The position numbers and the translations under genes are program-made. A stretch of DNA of 64,000 bases from assembly GCA_020638735.1 (NCBI GenBank), contig JACKHZ010000013.1:1-64000 (forward strand), given 5' to 3'. The notes beneath the pieces were generated by a model, which did no database searches, was not told the DNA's origin, and saw only the letters and a list, made by a program, of their open reading frames with translations. This document shows, one piece after another, positions 17,758 to 26,155 of this stretch. This DNA is from Planctomycetota bacterium (GTDB taxonomy: Bacteria > Planctomycetota > UBA1135 > UBA2386). How positions within the stretch are numbered: position 1 is the stretch's first letter; every line of letters starts with the position of its first letter.

Positions 17758-20700
17758 ATGCCAAGCTCACGCAAGACCTGGCCGGCCCCGCTGCTCGCCG
17801 CCTTCGCCGCTGCCGTACCGCTCGCCGCGCAGTCGTCGCTGCCGGTGCACGTCGAGGCGTCCGTCGACACCAGCCAGCTCGAATCGGGCGGCCGCGCCAC
17901 GCTGAAGCTGACGTTCACCTGCGAGGCGACGCCGCTGGTGCCCTATGCGGTGCGCGTCGAGCTGCGCACCGCCGGCCGCATGCTGCAGCGCCGCGACCAC
18001 GCGCCGCCGGTGGCGACGCGCGACTGGAAGCCGAACGTGCCGGTCGTCTACGAGCTGCCGCTGTTCTTCCCGCTGGCGCCGGATGCCGCGGGTCACGTCG
18101 AGGTGCTGCTCGGCTTCCTCGACCGGCAGAACGACGAGCTGCGGCCCCCGCTGACGCGCGACCGCGCGCGCGACGGCATGGCGCTGGTGGCGCAGTTCAC
18201 GTTGCCGAAGTTCGACAAGGCGCCCGACCCAGCGTCGGTGCAGGCGACGGTCGCCGCCGCGCTCGAGCTCGCCAAGAAGGACCCTGTCGCCGCCTGGGAC
18301 CAGCTGGAGTTCACGTTCCGCCGCACCGACGACTACGGCCTCAAGGACCAACTACAGGGCGCGTTGCTGCAGGTCGGACGCATGCCGCCGGCCGCGCTGT
18401 CGTTCGAGGAACAGGACATCGTCGCCGGGCGCATCCGCAACGAGCGCGCGCGCTACCTGCGGCAGGTCGCCGGCCGGCTCTACGACCGCGGCAAGCTGTT
18501 CGGCGCGTTGGTGCTGCTCGACGAAGTCGGCGGCGCCCTGCAGGAGGACGCCGACCGCGCCGTGCTCGGCGCGCTCGACGAGGCGCAGCGCGCGACCACG
18601 GACCGCGACGGCATCGCGGAGAAGGTGTTCGCGATCGACAAGGCGCAGCAGGCCGAGGTCGAACGCCTCGCCGACGAGCACAAGGACGAAGCGGAGCGCC
18701 TGAAGTTCGGGCTGCAGCTGGCCAAGGACAAGAAGCAGCGGCCGATCGCGCGCGAGCTGATCCGCACGATCGAGTTCACGCCGCAGCTGCGCGAAGAGGC
18801 CGCCGAGGCCCGACGCGACGTCGAACGCGCGTGGCTGGCGGACGTGCCGCCCGAGGAGCGCGCCGAGGCCGAGGCGGCGATGAACCACCCGTGCTGGGCG
18901 CGCACCGCTCGCCGCCAGAGCCACCGCTTCGTGCTGATCGGCCCCGAGAAGCTGATCCAGGCGATCCCCGCCGACAGCCTGCTGCGCTTCGACCTCGCCT
19001 ACCTCTACCTGACCGACCTGTTCGGCCGCGTACCCAACCCGGACGGCGACCGCGTCACCGTCTACTTCAAGGAGCTGTGGGAGTTCGGCGGCGGCGTCGG
19101 CGGCGGCAAGATCATCGACATCGGCCGCGCCGACCCGGACAACACGCAGGTCAAGGTCGACGGCGGGCTCTACTACCACGAGCTGACGCACTGCATCGAC
19201 GACACCAACCCGATCTACGGCGGCATGCACGAGGGCCTCGCCGACTTCGGCGCCGCGTTCGCCTACCACGAGCTGCATCAGGTCGCGCAGGCGCGCGGCG
19301 CGTTCGGCGCGGCGCAGCGCGCGTTCCTCGGCGACTACCTGCAGCGCGACCTCGAGTACTGGCGCATTCCCAACTACGGACCGAGCGCGGGCTTCCTGCT
19401 GCACTTCATGCAGAAGTACGGCAAGCGCGGCGACGACTACGAGTGGCAGCGCTACCGCAAGTTCTTCCGCGACTACCGCAACCGCGCCGTCGACGACGGC
19501 CGCACACCGACGCTCGCGCGCACGTTCGCCTACCACCTCGTCGACGCGTTCGGCGAAGGCGCGTTCGCCGACCTGATCGAGTTCCGTTGGCCGCTGCTGC
19601 CCGAAGACCTCGCCGCGATCCGCCGCGAGCAGGACGCCGTGGGGCGCAGGCGCAACGCCGGCAGCTTCGACGACGCGCCCGGCTCGCCGGTCGAACGCGA
19701 CCGCATGGCCAACAAGCTGCGGCGCGAGGAGGCCGGCGCCGCCGACCACGGCCTCGAGCTCGGCGTGGTCACCGACTGGTGGGTCATCGGCCCGTTCAAG
19801 AAGGACGGCGTCGACGCCGACACCTACCGCTTCCCGCCGGAGTACGAGATCGACCTCGGCAAGCGCTACGAGAGCATCAACAACAACCCGACGTGGCGGC
19901 AGCCGGGCCCCAAGCCGGTGACGGTCGATGCGAGCGGCTGGCTCGAGTTCCACTTCTCCTACATGGACTACACGGCGATCTACGCGCTGACGCACGTGAC
20001 CGTCGGGCAGGCGACCGAGGCGTGGTTCTGGCTGCGCTGCGACGACGACGCGACGCTGTTCGTCGACGACATGCTGGTCGGCAAGTACGAGAACGTCGGC
20101 GGCGGCCTCGGCCCGTGGCGACCGGACTGGCGGGTGCGGCTGCCCGACGCGCAGCGCTTCGCCGTCGACCTGCAGCCGGGCCGGCACAAGGTGCTGCTCA
20201 AGATCCACAACCGCACCGGCGGCTCGGGCTGCTCGATGGCGATCTCCAAGCGCAACGGCATGCCGCTGACCGGCGCGCGCACCGACGCCGAGACTGCGAA
20301 GCAGAAGCTCGCGGCGATCGAGACGCCGGACGGCGATCGCTGGCAGTCGAAGTTCAAGGTGAAGGGCTCCACGGCGGGCGCGCACCGCAAGCTCGACGCG
20401 ACGGTCGGCCAGTGGCGCGTGCGCAACAAGGCGATCGAGGGCTTCGCCACCGATCGCGGGGTCGAATGGCGCAAGTACACCGTTCGCCCGGGGTTCCCCA
20501 AGGACTCGCCGTCCAACCTCGCGTGGCTGCCGGAGAAGGCGACCAAGGACGTCGACGCGTTCCGGCTGACGGTCGACTTCGAGGAAGGCGGCAGGGCGCC
20601 GAAGCTGGGCGTCACGTTCCAAGGTGACGGCCTGCGCGACGGCCTCGGCGGCTGGACGCTGCTGCTGGTGCCGCACGGCGAGCAGGTGCAGGCGCGGCTC

Positions 20701-20946
20701 GAGCGCTACGACCGGCAGGTCTACGAGTCCGATCGCGTGCCCTACCCGAGCGACCCGAAGAAGCCGACGCAGCTCGAGCTGCTCTACTGGGGCAAGCGCC
20801 TGACGGTGAAGCTCGGCGATCAGGTGCTGTTCGATCAGGCCCCGATCCGCGCGATCCCGGGCAAGGAACGCATCGGCATCGCGACGTGGGGCCCGGAGCC
20901 GCGCATCGTCGAGATCGAGCTGCGCGCACCCGCCCGTACGCGGTAG
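17758..20946 (+). CDS. Large secreted metallopeptidase-like protein
   Basis: The 1062-residue product has a signal peptide ending PLAAQS. An N-terminal beta domain is followed by a helical charged region. Near residues 474-478 is the zinc motif HELTH (YYHELTHCIDD), and 14 residues after the second His is HEGLADFG, whose Glu is a candidate third ligand as in gluzincins. A module beginning WWVIGPFKKDG (residue ~675) and a PA14-like segment follow (WFWLRCDDDATLFVDDMLVG, GRHKVLLKIHNRTGG). The C-terminal ~200 residues resemble a laminin-G/DUF1080-like sandwich (VDFEEGGRAPKLGVTFQGDG). I infer an extracellular or periplasmic zinc hydrolase that binds a polymer; the substrate is unknown. Confidence 0.8.
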   Translation: MPSSRKTWPAPLLAAFAAAVPLAAQSSLPVHVEASVDTSQLESGGRATLKLTFTCEATPLVPYAVRVELRTAGRMLQRRDHAPPVATRDWKPNVPVVYELPLFFPLAPDAAGHVEVLLGFLDRQNDELRPPLTRDRARDGMALVAQFTLPKFDKAPDPASVQATVAAALELAKKDPVAAWDQLEFTFRRTDDYGLKDQLQGALLQVGRMPPAALSFEEQDIVAGRIRNERARYLRQVAGRLYDRGKLFGALVLLDEVGGALQEDADRAVLGALDEAQRATTDRDGIAEKVFAIDKAQQAEVERLADEHKDEAERLKFGLQLAKDKKQRPIARELIRTIEFTPQLREEAAEARRDVERAWLADVPPEERAEAEAAMNHPCWARTARRQSHRFVLIGPEKLIQAIPADSLLRFDLAYLYLTDLFGRVPNPDGDRVTVYFKELWEFGGGVGGGKIIDIGRADPDNTQVKVDGGLYYHELTHCIDDTNPIYGGMHEGLADFGAAFAYHELHQVAQARGAFGAAQRAFLGDYLQRDLEYWRIPNYGPSAGFLLHFMQKYGKRGDDYEWQRYRKFFRDYRNRAVDDGRTPTLARTFAYHLVDAFGEGAFADLIEFRWPLLPEDLAAIRREQDAVGRRRNAGSFDDAPGSPVERDRMANKLRREEAGAADHGLELGVVTDWWVIGPFKKDGVDADTYRFPPEYEIDLGKRYESINNNPTWRQPGPKPVTVDASGWLEFHFSYMDYTAIYALTHVTVGQATEAWFWLRCDDDATLFVDDMLVGKYENVGGGLGPWRPDWRVRLPDAQRFAVDLQPGRHKVLLKIHNRTGGSGCSMAISKRNGMPLTGARTDAETAKQKLAAIETPDGDRWQSKFKVKGSTAGAHRKLDATVGQWRVRNKAIEGFATDRGVEWRKYTVRPGFPKDSPSNLAWLPEKATKDVDAFRLTVDFEEGGRAPKLGVTFQGDGLRDGLGGWTLLLVPHGEQVQARLERYDRQVYESDRVPYPSDPKKPTQLELLYWGKRLTVKLGDQVLFDQAPIRAIPGKERIGIATWGPEPRIVEIELRAPARTR

Positions 20947-20960
20947 CGGGCGGGTGCGGC

Positions 20961-20986
20961 GATCACGTCACGGGCACGACGTGATC
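20961..20986. terminator. Perfect hairpin between convergent genes
   Basis: GATCACGTC, 8-nt loop, GACGTGATC: a perfect 9-bp inverted repeat between the stop at 20946 and the minus-strand stop at 20968-20970, which it overlaps. No T-tract follows on either strand. Confidence 0.4.
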
Positions 20987-22614
20987 AGGTTGCCGACCCG
21001 CACACGCAGGCCGTTGGTCGCGTTCAACGAGCCGAGCAGCGGCCCGCCCGAAACGAACGCCACCGCCTGCAAGTCGAGGTCGACGCCTTCGAGCGCCGGG
21101 TCCACCGGCACCGGCAGACCGAGCGAGGCCATGCCCGCCGGGTCGGCGACCGCGACCTCCGGTCCGATGAGGGTGAAGACGTTGCCGGTGTAGGCCGTGC
21201 AGCCGCCCGGCAGCGCCGTCACGCCCGGCGTCCCGCTGAGGAAGAACGCGCAAAGGGCTCCCGCCGGGTTGCCGCTCGCGCGCAACGACAGGCTGCTGTT
21301 GCCGAGCGTCGCGCGGTCGGGCGTGCCGGTCGCGAACAACACCGGCGCGCTCGGCACGCCGCAGCCCGCGCCGAGGAACTGGTTGTAGACACCGCTCGGC
21401 GTCGTCGACGACACGTCGACGGTCAGGTTGCCGGCGCCGATGTCGTACTGGTCGAGCATCACGGCGCCGGCCATCGGCGCGGCGTCGCTGTCGAACCAGA
21501 AGTTGTAGATGCTGTTCCAGCGCAGCGGCGCCGGGGCGAGCGCCGACGCGGCGAAGACGATCTCGGCGCCCTGCTTGCTGCCCGTCCAGTCGGTCAGCGG
21601 ATCGCGGTCGAAGTCGTGGAAGCCGAGGTTGAGCACCTGCGCGTCGGCGCAGACCGGCACGCGGAACTCACCCATGCCGCGCTTGTTGTCGCGGTTGTGC
21701 ACCGCGTACTCGTAGTGGTAGAGACCGTTCACCGGGCCCGTCACCTTGACCGCGACGTAGTAGCGCCCATCGTCGGCGCCGTTGCTGTTGGAATCGACCG
21801 TGGCGCCGTTCCAGCGGTGCAGGATGCTGCTGTTGGAGAAGTTGTTGCCGTCGGAGAGCGACCAGTTGCTGCCGTTCCAGTTGGCGAAGAACTGGCGCGA
21901 GCCGAGGTTGTCGTCGCGCACGGCCTCAGCCTCGGAAGGCACGAGGTAGCCCGACTGGTACCAGAACACCGCGCCCGGCACGTCGAGGTCGTCGTCGTAG
22001 ACGCGCATCGTGTCGCCGATCTGCTGGTTGAGCACGTTCGCCTGCGAGTGCGTCAGGCTGCGGTTGCCGTCGCACTGCTGCGCCGGGCTGACGGGCGGGT
22101 TGCCGACGTCGAAGTGCGAGCAGATCGGATCCCACGCGCCGAGCCACGGGTCGACCTCCTGGGGCGGCCCGAGGTTGTAGTGATCGACGGCCTGGGAGTT
22201 GGCGTAGGTGTCACTGCAGCCGACGTGCACGTAGCTCGTCGTCTGCCCGTTGGTGCAGGTGCCGCACGAGCTCGGGTCGTTGCTCGAACCGAAGGTGTGC
22301 TTGACCCAGGCGTAGTTGGAGATCTGCACCAGCCGCCCGTCCGACTCGCGCGCGACGATGTAGTGGATGAAGCCGTGATCGGGCTGCATCGCGGCGAGGA
22401 ACGGGATGTCCGACGTGCCCGGGTTGCAGCACGTCGTCCACATGCCGATCGCCTGCACACCGTTCGGGAACGAGCCGGTGCGGCGATACTGCTGGATGCT
22501 GAACGTGTCCTCGAGGCGGATGTCGCGGCCGGGGATCGTGTTGGACTGCGCGACCAGACCGGTGGTGACGGTCGCGAGCACCAACCCGAGCCGACGGGGA
22601 GTGCGGATGAGCAT
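20968..22614 (-). CDS. Secreted cysteine-containing protein with C-terminal SN-type module
   Basis: The 548-residue product starts at the ATG at 22614, giving a signal peptide (LGLVLATVTTGLVAQS). The mature part has an N-terminal region with many Cys (MWTTCCNPGTSDIPF, SSCGTCTNGQT, PICSHF) and Asn/Ser-rich beta segments (NWNGSNWSLSDGNNFSNSS). A middle segment, YYVAVKVTGPVNGLYHYEYA, looks like a beta-sandwich. The last ~130 residues, from GAGCGVPSAPVLFATG, form the C-terminal module found in several secreted proteins here and end ATNGLRVRVGNLITSCP. No catalytic motif is seen. I recognise the overall type from planctomycete hypothetical secreted proteins only. Confidence 0.78.
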   Translation of the reverse strand: MLIRTPRRLGLVLATVTTGLVAQSNTIPGRDIRLEDTFSIQQYRRTGSFPNGVQAIGMWTTCCNPGTSDIPFLAAMQPDHGFIHYIVARESDGRLVQISNYAWVKHTFGSSNDPSSCGTCTNGQTTSYVHVGCSDTYANSQAVDHYNLGPPQEVDPWLGAWDPICSHFDVGNPPVSPAQQCDGNRSLTHSQANVLNQQIGDTMRVYDDDLDVPGAVFWYQSGYLVPSEAEAVRDDNLGSRQFFANWNGSNWSLSDGNNFSNSSILHRWNGATVDSNSNGADDGRYYVAVKVTGPVNGLYHYEYAVHNRDNKRGMGEFRVPVCADAQVLNLGFHDFDRDPLTDWTGSKQGAEIVFAASALAPAPLRWNSIYNFWFDSDAAPMAGAVMLDQYDIGAGNLTVDVSSTTPSGVYNQFLGAGCGVPSAPVLFATGTPDRATLGNSSLSLRASGNPAGALCAFFLSGTPGVTALPGGCTAYTGNVFTLIGPEVAVADPAGMASLGLPVPVDPALEGVDLDLQAVAFVSGGPLLGSLNATNGLRVRVGNLITSCP

Positions 22615-22638
22615 GGAGACTACCTGTGGGAGAGACGC

Positions 22639-22655
22639 CCGGGTGGGAGACCCGG
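22639..22655. repeat. Perfect inverted repeat upstream of the secreted Cys-containing gene
   Basis: CCGGGT, GGGAG, ACCCGG: a 6-bp perfect repeat 25-41 bp upstream of the ATG at 22614. It may be an operator or a 5'-leader hairpin. A second pair (GCTCCG ... CGGAGC, about 22749-22769) lies just downstream of the CotH gene. Confidence 0.3.
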
Positions 22656-22780
22656 TGGGGCGCCGGAGAGCGTAGCAAGTTCTCCCGGTGAGTCGCCCTG
22701 TGGACCGCTGGCGGCACCCCACACCGAAAGCAGGCCTGGCTACCGAGGCTCCGACTCCGCTTCGGAGCGGGCCAGCCTCT

Positions 22781-24361
22781 TCACAGATCGCCGACGCGCA
22801 CCAGCCCGAGCGAGTCGCTGCGAAACCACACCTTGCCGCCGCGGCCGGCGACCTCGAGCCGCAGCTCGATCGGGCGCTGGTATTCGTGCACCTCGAACTC
22901 CAGCTCGAGCGGCGTCCAGCGCTGGTCGCCCAGCAGCGGCGCGCTGTGCGCGTCGCCGACCCGCATCGAGGCCCCGCCGCCGCCGTCGTCGAGCGCCCGC
23001 AGGTCGTCGCAGCGCGCCGTCGCGCAGAGCCGGTAGCGCCCCCTCGACAACAGCACCTTGGTGCGGAACGCGCCGCGCCGCTCGCCGTCGCCGCGACGGT
23101 CCAGCTCGAAGTGCAGCGACGTCGCCCCCTGATAGCTGCGCTTCTTCAGCGTGATGCCGTCGGTCTCACCCGCGGCGTTCCACTTGTCGAGCTTGTGCAG
23201 CGCGTCGCCGCGGAACGTGATCGGCGACGGCTCCGGCTCACGCACGTGCTTCTGCAGGAACTTGTAGCGGGCCTCGACGCGCTCGATCAGGCCCGCGACG
23301 GCACGGTCCAGCGCCGCCGCCGCATCGCGGTCGTGCTTCTTCAGGTCGTCGAGCAGCGGCGCCGCGCGCGCCTTCAGCCGCGCACGCAACTTCTTCGGCG
23401 ACAGCAGCGGCAGCAGGTCGTCGAGCCGCTTGCGGTAGCGCTTGCGCCACTCCGGGCTCTGCGCGACCGCGCCGGCGACCAGCGCCTGCGGGTGATCGAG
23501 CACCGAGCGGTCGGCGTCGTCGAAGATCTGGTCCATGCCGTGCGGCAGGAACTTCGTGCGGCCCGGCGCCGCGTCGAACCACAGGCGGAAGTTGTTCTGG
23601 TTCTGGCAGTAGCCGTCCCAGTGCCCGACCAGCGCCTCGAGCGCCATGAAGTCGAGGAACGCGTCGACGTCGATCATGCCGGCGAGCGCCGCCGACCGCT
23701 CCGGGTCGAAGGCGCGGCAGACCTCCGTCAGCCGCCGCAGGTCGGCGTGATCGTCCGGCCCGTCGCCTTCGTCCTTCTCCAGGCCCTCGTCGATGTCGTG
23801 GCAGAAGCCGCCGTCGTAGAGGTTGCCGTGCGCGTCGGGGAACACGCGGGCGAGGAACTGCTTGTCGAAGCCCTCGCGCAGCACGTAGAGGCCCATGTCC
23901 TGGCCGTCGAGCCACACGTGAGCGTGCGACACGCGCGGTGCCGGGTAGCCGGCGGCGGCGAAGATGTCGTTCCCCAGCCACTCGCACAGGTGGCTGTCGT
24001 CCTGCACGCAGTTGTTGAGGTGGAAGCGCTTGAGCCCGTGCAGCCGCGCTTCGCCGCCCCACTTGCCGAGGTTGACCGTGAAGCCCGGGTGCTCGTCGAT
24101 CTGCTGGAAGCTGCCGGCGGCGCCCTTCAGCTTGACGCCGACGTCGACGAACGACGCGTCGTCGCCGTCGATGCTCAACGTCGCGTGCGCATACTCACGC
24201 GGCTTGTCGCGCAGCTGCTGCCGCGCCTCGGCCAGCAGCGCGATGCGCACGTCGATCACGCCGGGCCGGGCGAAGAACTCGCGCGCCGGGTCGGCGTCGC
24301 GCGTCGGCGACTGGGCGACGACGGACGTCGCGAGCAGGGACAGGGCGGCGGCGCGCAGCAT
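22781..24361 (-). CDS. Secreted CotH-kinase-family protein
   Basis: The 526-residue product starts at the ATG at 24361, with a short signal peptide (MLRAAALSLLATSVVAQS). The longer open frame reaching 25255 is antisense to the neighbouring lipoprotein gene and is rejected. CotH features as I know them: VGVKLKGAAGSFQQ, KRFHLNNCVQDDSHLCEWLG, HVWLDGQDMGLYVLREGFDK, DALVGHW-like text in LEALVGHWDGYCQNQNNFRL, and KFLPHGMDQIF with an acidic residue at the expected metal site. CotH proteins are atypical kinases that phosphorylate secreted proteins. The C-terminal ~140 residues look like a carbohydrate-binding-type beta-sandwich (ATSLHFELDRRGDGERRG). No RBS is seen; a TACGAT box lies 10 nt upstream. 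Confidence 0.87.
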   Translation of the reverse strand: MLRAAALSLLATSVVAQSPTRDADPAREFFARPGVIDVRIALLAEARQQLRDKPREYAHATLSIDGDDASFVDVGVKLKGAAGSFQQIDEHPGFTVNLGKWGGEARLHGLKRFHLNNCVQDDSHLCEWLGNDIFAAAGYPAPRVSHAHVWLDGQDMGLYVLREGFDKQFLARVFPDAHGNLYDGGFCHDIDEGLEKDEGDGPDDHADLRRLTEVCRAFDPERSAALAGMIDVDAFLDFMALEALVGHWDGYCQNQNNFRLWFDAAPGRTKFLPHGMDQIFDDADRSVLDHPQALVAGAVAQSPEWRKRYRKRLDDLLPLLSPKKLRARLKARAAPLLDDLKKHDRDAAAALDRAVAGLIERVEARYKFLQKHVREPEPSPITFRGDALHKLDKWNAAGETDGITLKKRSYQGATSLHFELDRRGDGERRGAFRTKVLLSRGRYRLCATARCDDLRALDDGGGGASMRVGDAHSAPLLGDQRWTPLELEFEVHEYQRPIELRLEVAGRGGKVWFRSDSLGLVRVGDL

Positions 24362-24371
24362 CGGGGCGCGG

Positions 24372-24377
24372 ATCGTA
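24372..24377 (-). promoter_or_regulatory. Candidate -10 box of a leaderless transcript (TACGAT)
   Basis: On the minus strand TACGAT ends 10 nt before the ATG at 24361. No Shine-Dalgarno sequence is seen in between. Confidence 0.35.
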
Positions 24378-24408
24378 GCGCGGCCCACGACGCTGGCGAT
24401 CCCCGAGC

Positions 24409-26007
24409 CTACTCGATGACGACGATGCGCGAGCCGACCAGCGGCCCGAGCAGCTCCCATTCGACGACCGCGTAGAAGCCGCGGCCCGAGTCGTCGCAGG
24501 TGAAGCACCAGTCGCCGTAGCTGCGGTTGCTGGCGAACGTGTAGACCGTGTCCCAGGCCGGCCCCGCCGGACGGGACCGGGTCAGCACCACCGAGTCGAG
24601 CTGCGGCAGCGTGCTCATGCCCCACAGCTCGGCGCGGCCCGGGGTGATCCGCACTTCGCCGAAGCGCAGCGGCAGCGGCGGAGCGGGCGGCAACGCGACG
24701 ATCGTCTCGGCCACCGCGAAGGGCGGGCCGACCGAGTCGTCGACCTCGACGCGCACGGCCTCGAAGTGCGTGTCGACCTGCTGCGAGGACCTCAGTCCTT
24801 GCGCGAGCACGACGACCGCCGAGCCGTGGTCGCCGACGACCAGGTCGTCGACCCGCCAGAACGGTGAGTTCGGTGACAAGCCCGTGACCCAGTTGCGCAG
24901 CTCGTCCGGCAGCAGCTGCAGACCCGTCGCCGGGTCGAAGCGCGCCGCGCGCACGATGTAGCGCGAGTCGGGCTCGCCGGGCGCGGCGGTGGCGATGCCG
25001 AACGCGAGCACGCCGCGCCCGTCGTCGGCCGCGTCGAAGTGCACGCTGCTGGGCGGCGGCGCGCCGTCGAGCACGAGCGAGAAGCGCTGGCCCGCGAGGT
25101 CGCCTGGCGCGAAGCGCGCGAGGCTCGCCGTACCGTTGTCCGACCACGCGATCGACACCGTGCCGTCGGCCTCGATCGACGGACGGTCGACGACGTCGAG
25201 CAGCGACAGCGGGCCGACCAGCTCGAACGCGACCTCGTCGTGGCGCAGCCGCCACAGCCCCTGTTCGGCCGGCGTGCCGACGTCGCCCGGCACGAACACG
25301 ACCACGTCACCGGCGGCGTTGCAGTCGCCGAGCGACACGCCGAGCGGCGTCGGCACGACGTCGAGGGCGCCGGCGAGATCGCCGCGCACGCAGTAGCGCA
25401 CGCCCTGGTTCTCCTGTTCGCCGACGAAGCGACCGTCGCCGATCGCGCGCGCGCCGGGCGGCATGTAGCAGAAGCGTTCGACCAGCGCGTCGCTGCCCGC
25501 GATCAGCTCGAACACCCGCCCGCTGCGGGTGCGCAGCGCGCTGCGAGCGTTGCGCCAGCTCAACGCGTTCTCGACCTCCTCGTTCGGCAGGTCGATCTCG
25601 ATCGAGACCAAGATGTCGCGCACCGCGAACGTCGCGACGACGCCCTGGCGCGCCGTGGCGACGGTGATCGTCGCGCCGCGCGGCAGCTCGCCGAGCGGCG
25701 TCCAGGTCCACCGGCCGCTGCTGCCGTTGCGGGTCACGGTGCCCGGCAGGCGGTTGCTGCCGTCGCTGACGATGACGTCCGCAGCGGTCAGCGCCGACGA
25801 GCCCGCGGCGAGGGTCAGCGCGATCGGCGTCGACGGTTCGACGTCGGTCGCGCCCGACGGCGGCGAGGTCTCGACGACGGTGATGCGTGACTCCGGAGGC
25901 GTGGCGCCGCCCGAACGACTGCACGCGGCGAAGGCGCCGCACAGCGCGGCGAGCAGCAGGAATCGGGGTGCGATCGGGGTCGGCGAGGGGGTCCTTCTCG
26001 TGCGCAT
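24409..26007 (-). CDS. Lipoprotein with N-terminal Ig-like (Big_5-type) domain
   Basis: The 532-residue product has a signal sequence ending LLLAALCGAFAACS, a plausible lipobox (FAAC), so the protein is probably lipid-anchored. Residues ~40-130 resemble a bacterial Ig-like domain (SPPSGATDVEPSTPIALTLA, then TVTRNGSSGRWTWTPLGELP). The remainder is a long beta-rich region with weak repeats (GVSLGDCNAAGDVVVFVPGD, GDHGSAVVVLAQGLR) that may be a beta-propeller. No enzyme motif is evident. It lies 47 bp upstream of the CotH gene on the same strand, but each gene has its own -10-like box. Function unknown. Confidence 0.75.
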   Translation of the reverse strand: MRTRRTPSPTPIAPRFLLLAALCGAFAACSRSGGATPPESRITVVETSPPSGATDVEPSTPIALTLAAGSSALTAADVIVSDGSNRLPGTVTRNGSSGRWTWTPLGELPRGATITVATARQGVVATFAVRDILVSIEIDLPNEEVENALSWRNARSALRTRSGRVFELIAGSDALVERFCYMPPGARAIGDGRFVGEQENQGVRYCVRGDLAGALDVVPTPLGVSLGDCNAAGDVVVFVPGDVGTPAEQGLWRLRHDEVAFELVGPLSLLDVVDRPSIEADGTVSIAWSDNGTASLARFAPGDLAGQRFSLVLDGAPPPSSVHFDAADDGRGVLAFGIATAAPGEPDSRYIVRAARFDPATGLQLLPDELRNWVTGLSPNSPFWRVDDLVVGDHGSAVVVLAQGLRSSQQVDTHFEAVRVEVDDSVGPPFAVAETIVALPPAPPLPLRFGEVRITPGRAELWGMSTLPQLDSVVLTRSRPAGPAWDTVYTFASNRSYGDWCFTCDDSGRGFYAVVEWELLGPLVGSRIVVIE

Positions 26008-26015
26008 CGGGGGCG

Positions 26016-26021
26016 AATGTA
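26016..26021 (-). promoter_or_regulatory. Candidate -10 box of a leaderless transcript (TACATT)
   Basis: On the minus strand TACATT ends 8 nt before the ATG at 26007, and a GTGACC hexamer lies 17 bp upstream as a possible -35. No Shine-Dalgarno sequence is seen. Confidence 0.4.
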
Positions 26022-26155
26022 GCCGTCGCGGCGCGGTGGGTCACCCTGGGGGCCCGCACCGCGCAAACGGCTGGGGCAATGGCGTGAACCGGCCGCTATC
26101 CTGCTCCGCCCGAACGCGGCCATGTCATCGGCCGCCTCCGACGGGACCTATCACC

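Noticed and set aside
18352..20676. A 774-codon minus-strand open frame
   Set aside because: It is antisense to the secreted metallopeptidase gene, whose signal peptide and HELTH motif make the plus strand the coding strand.
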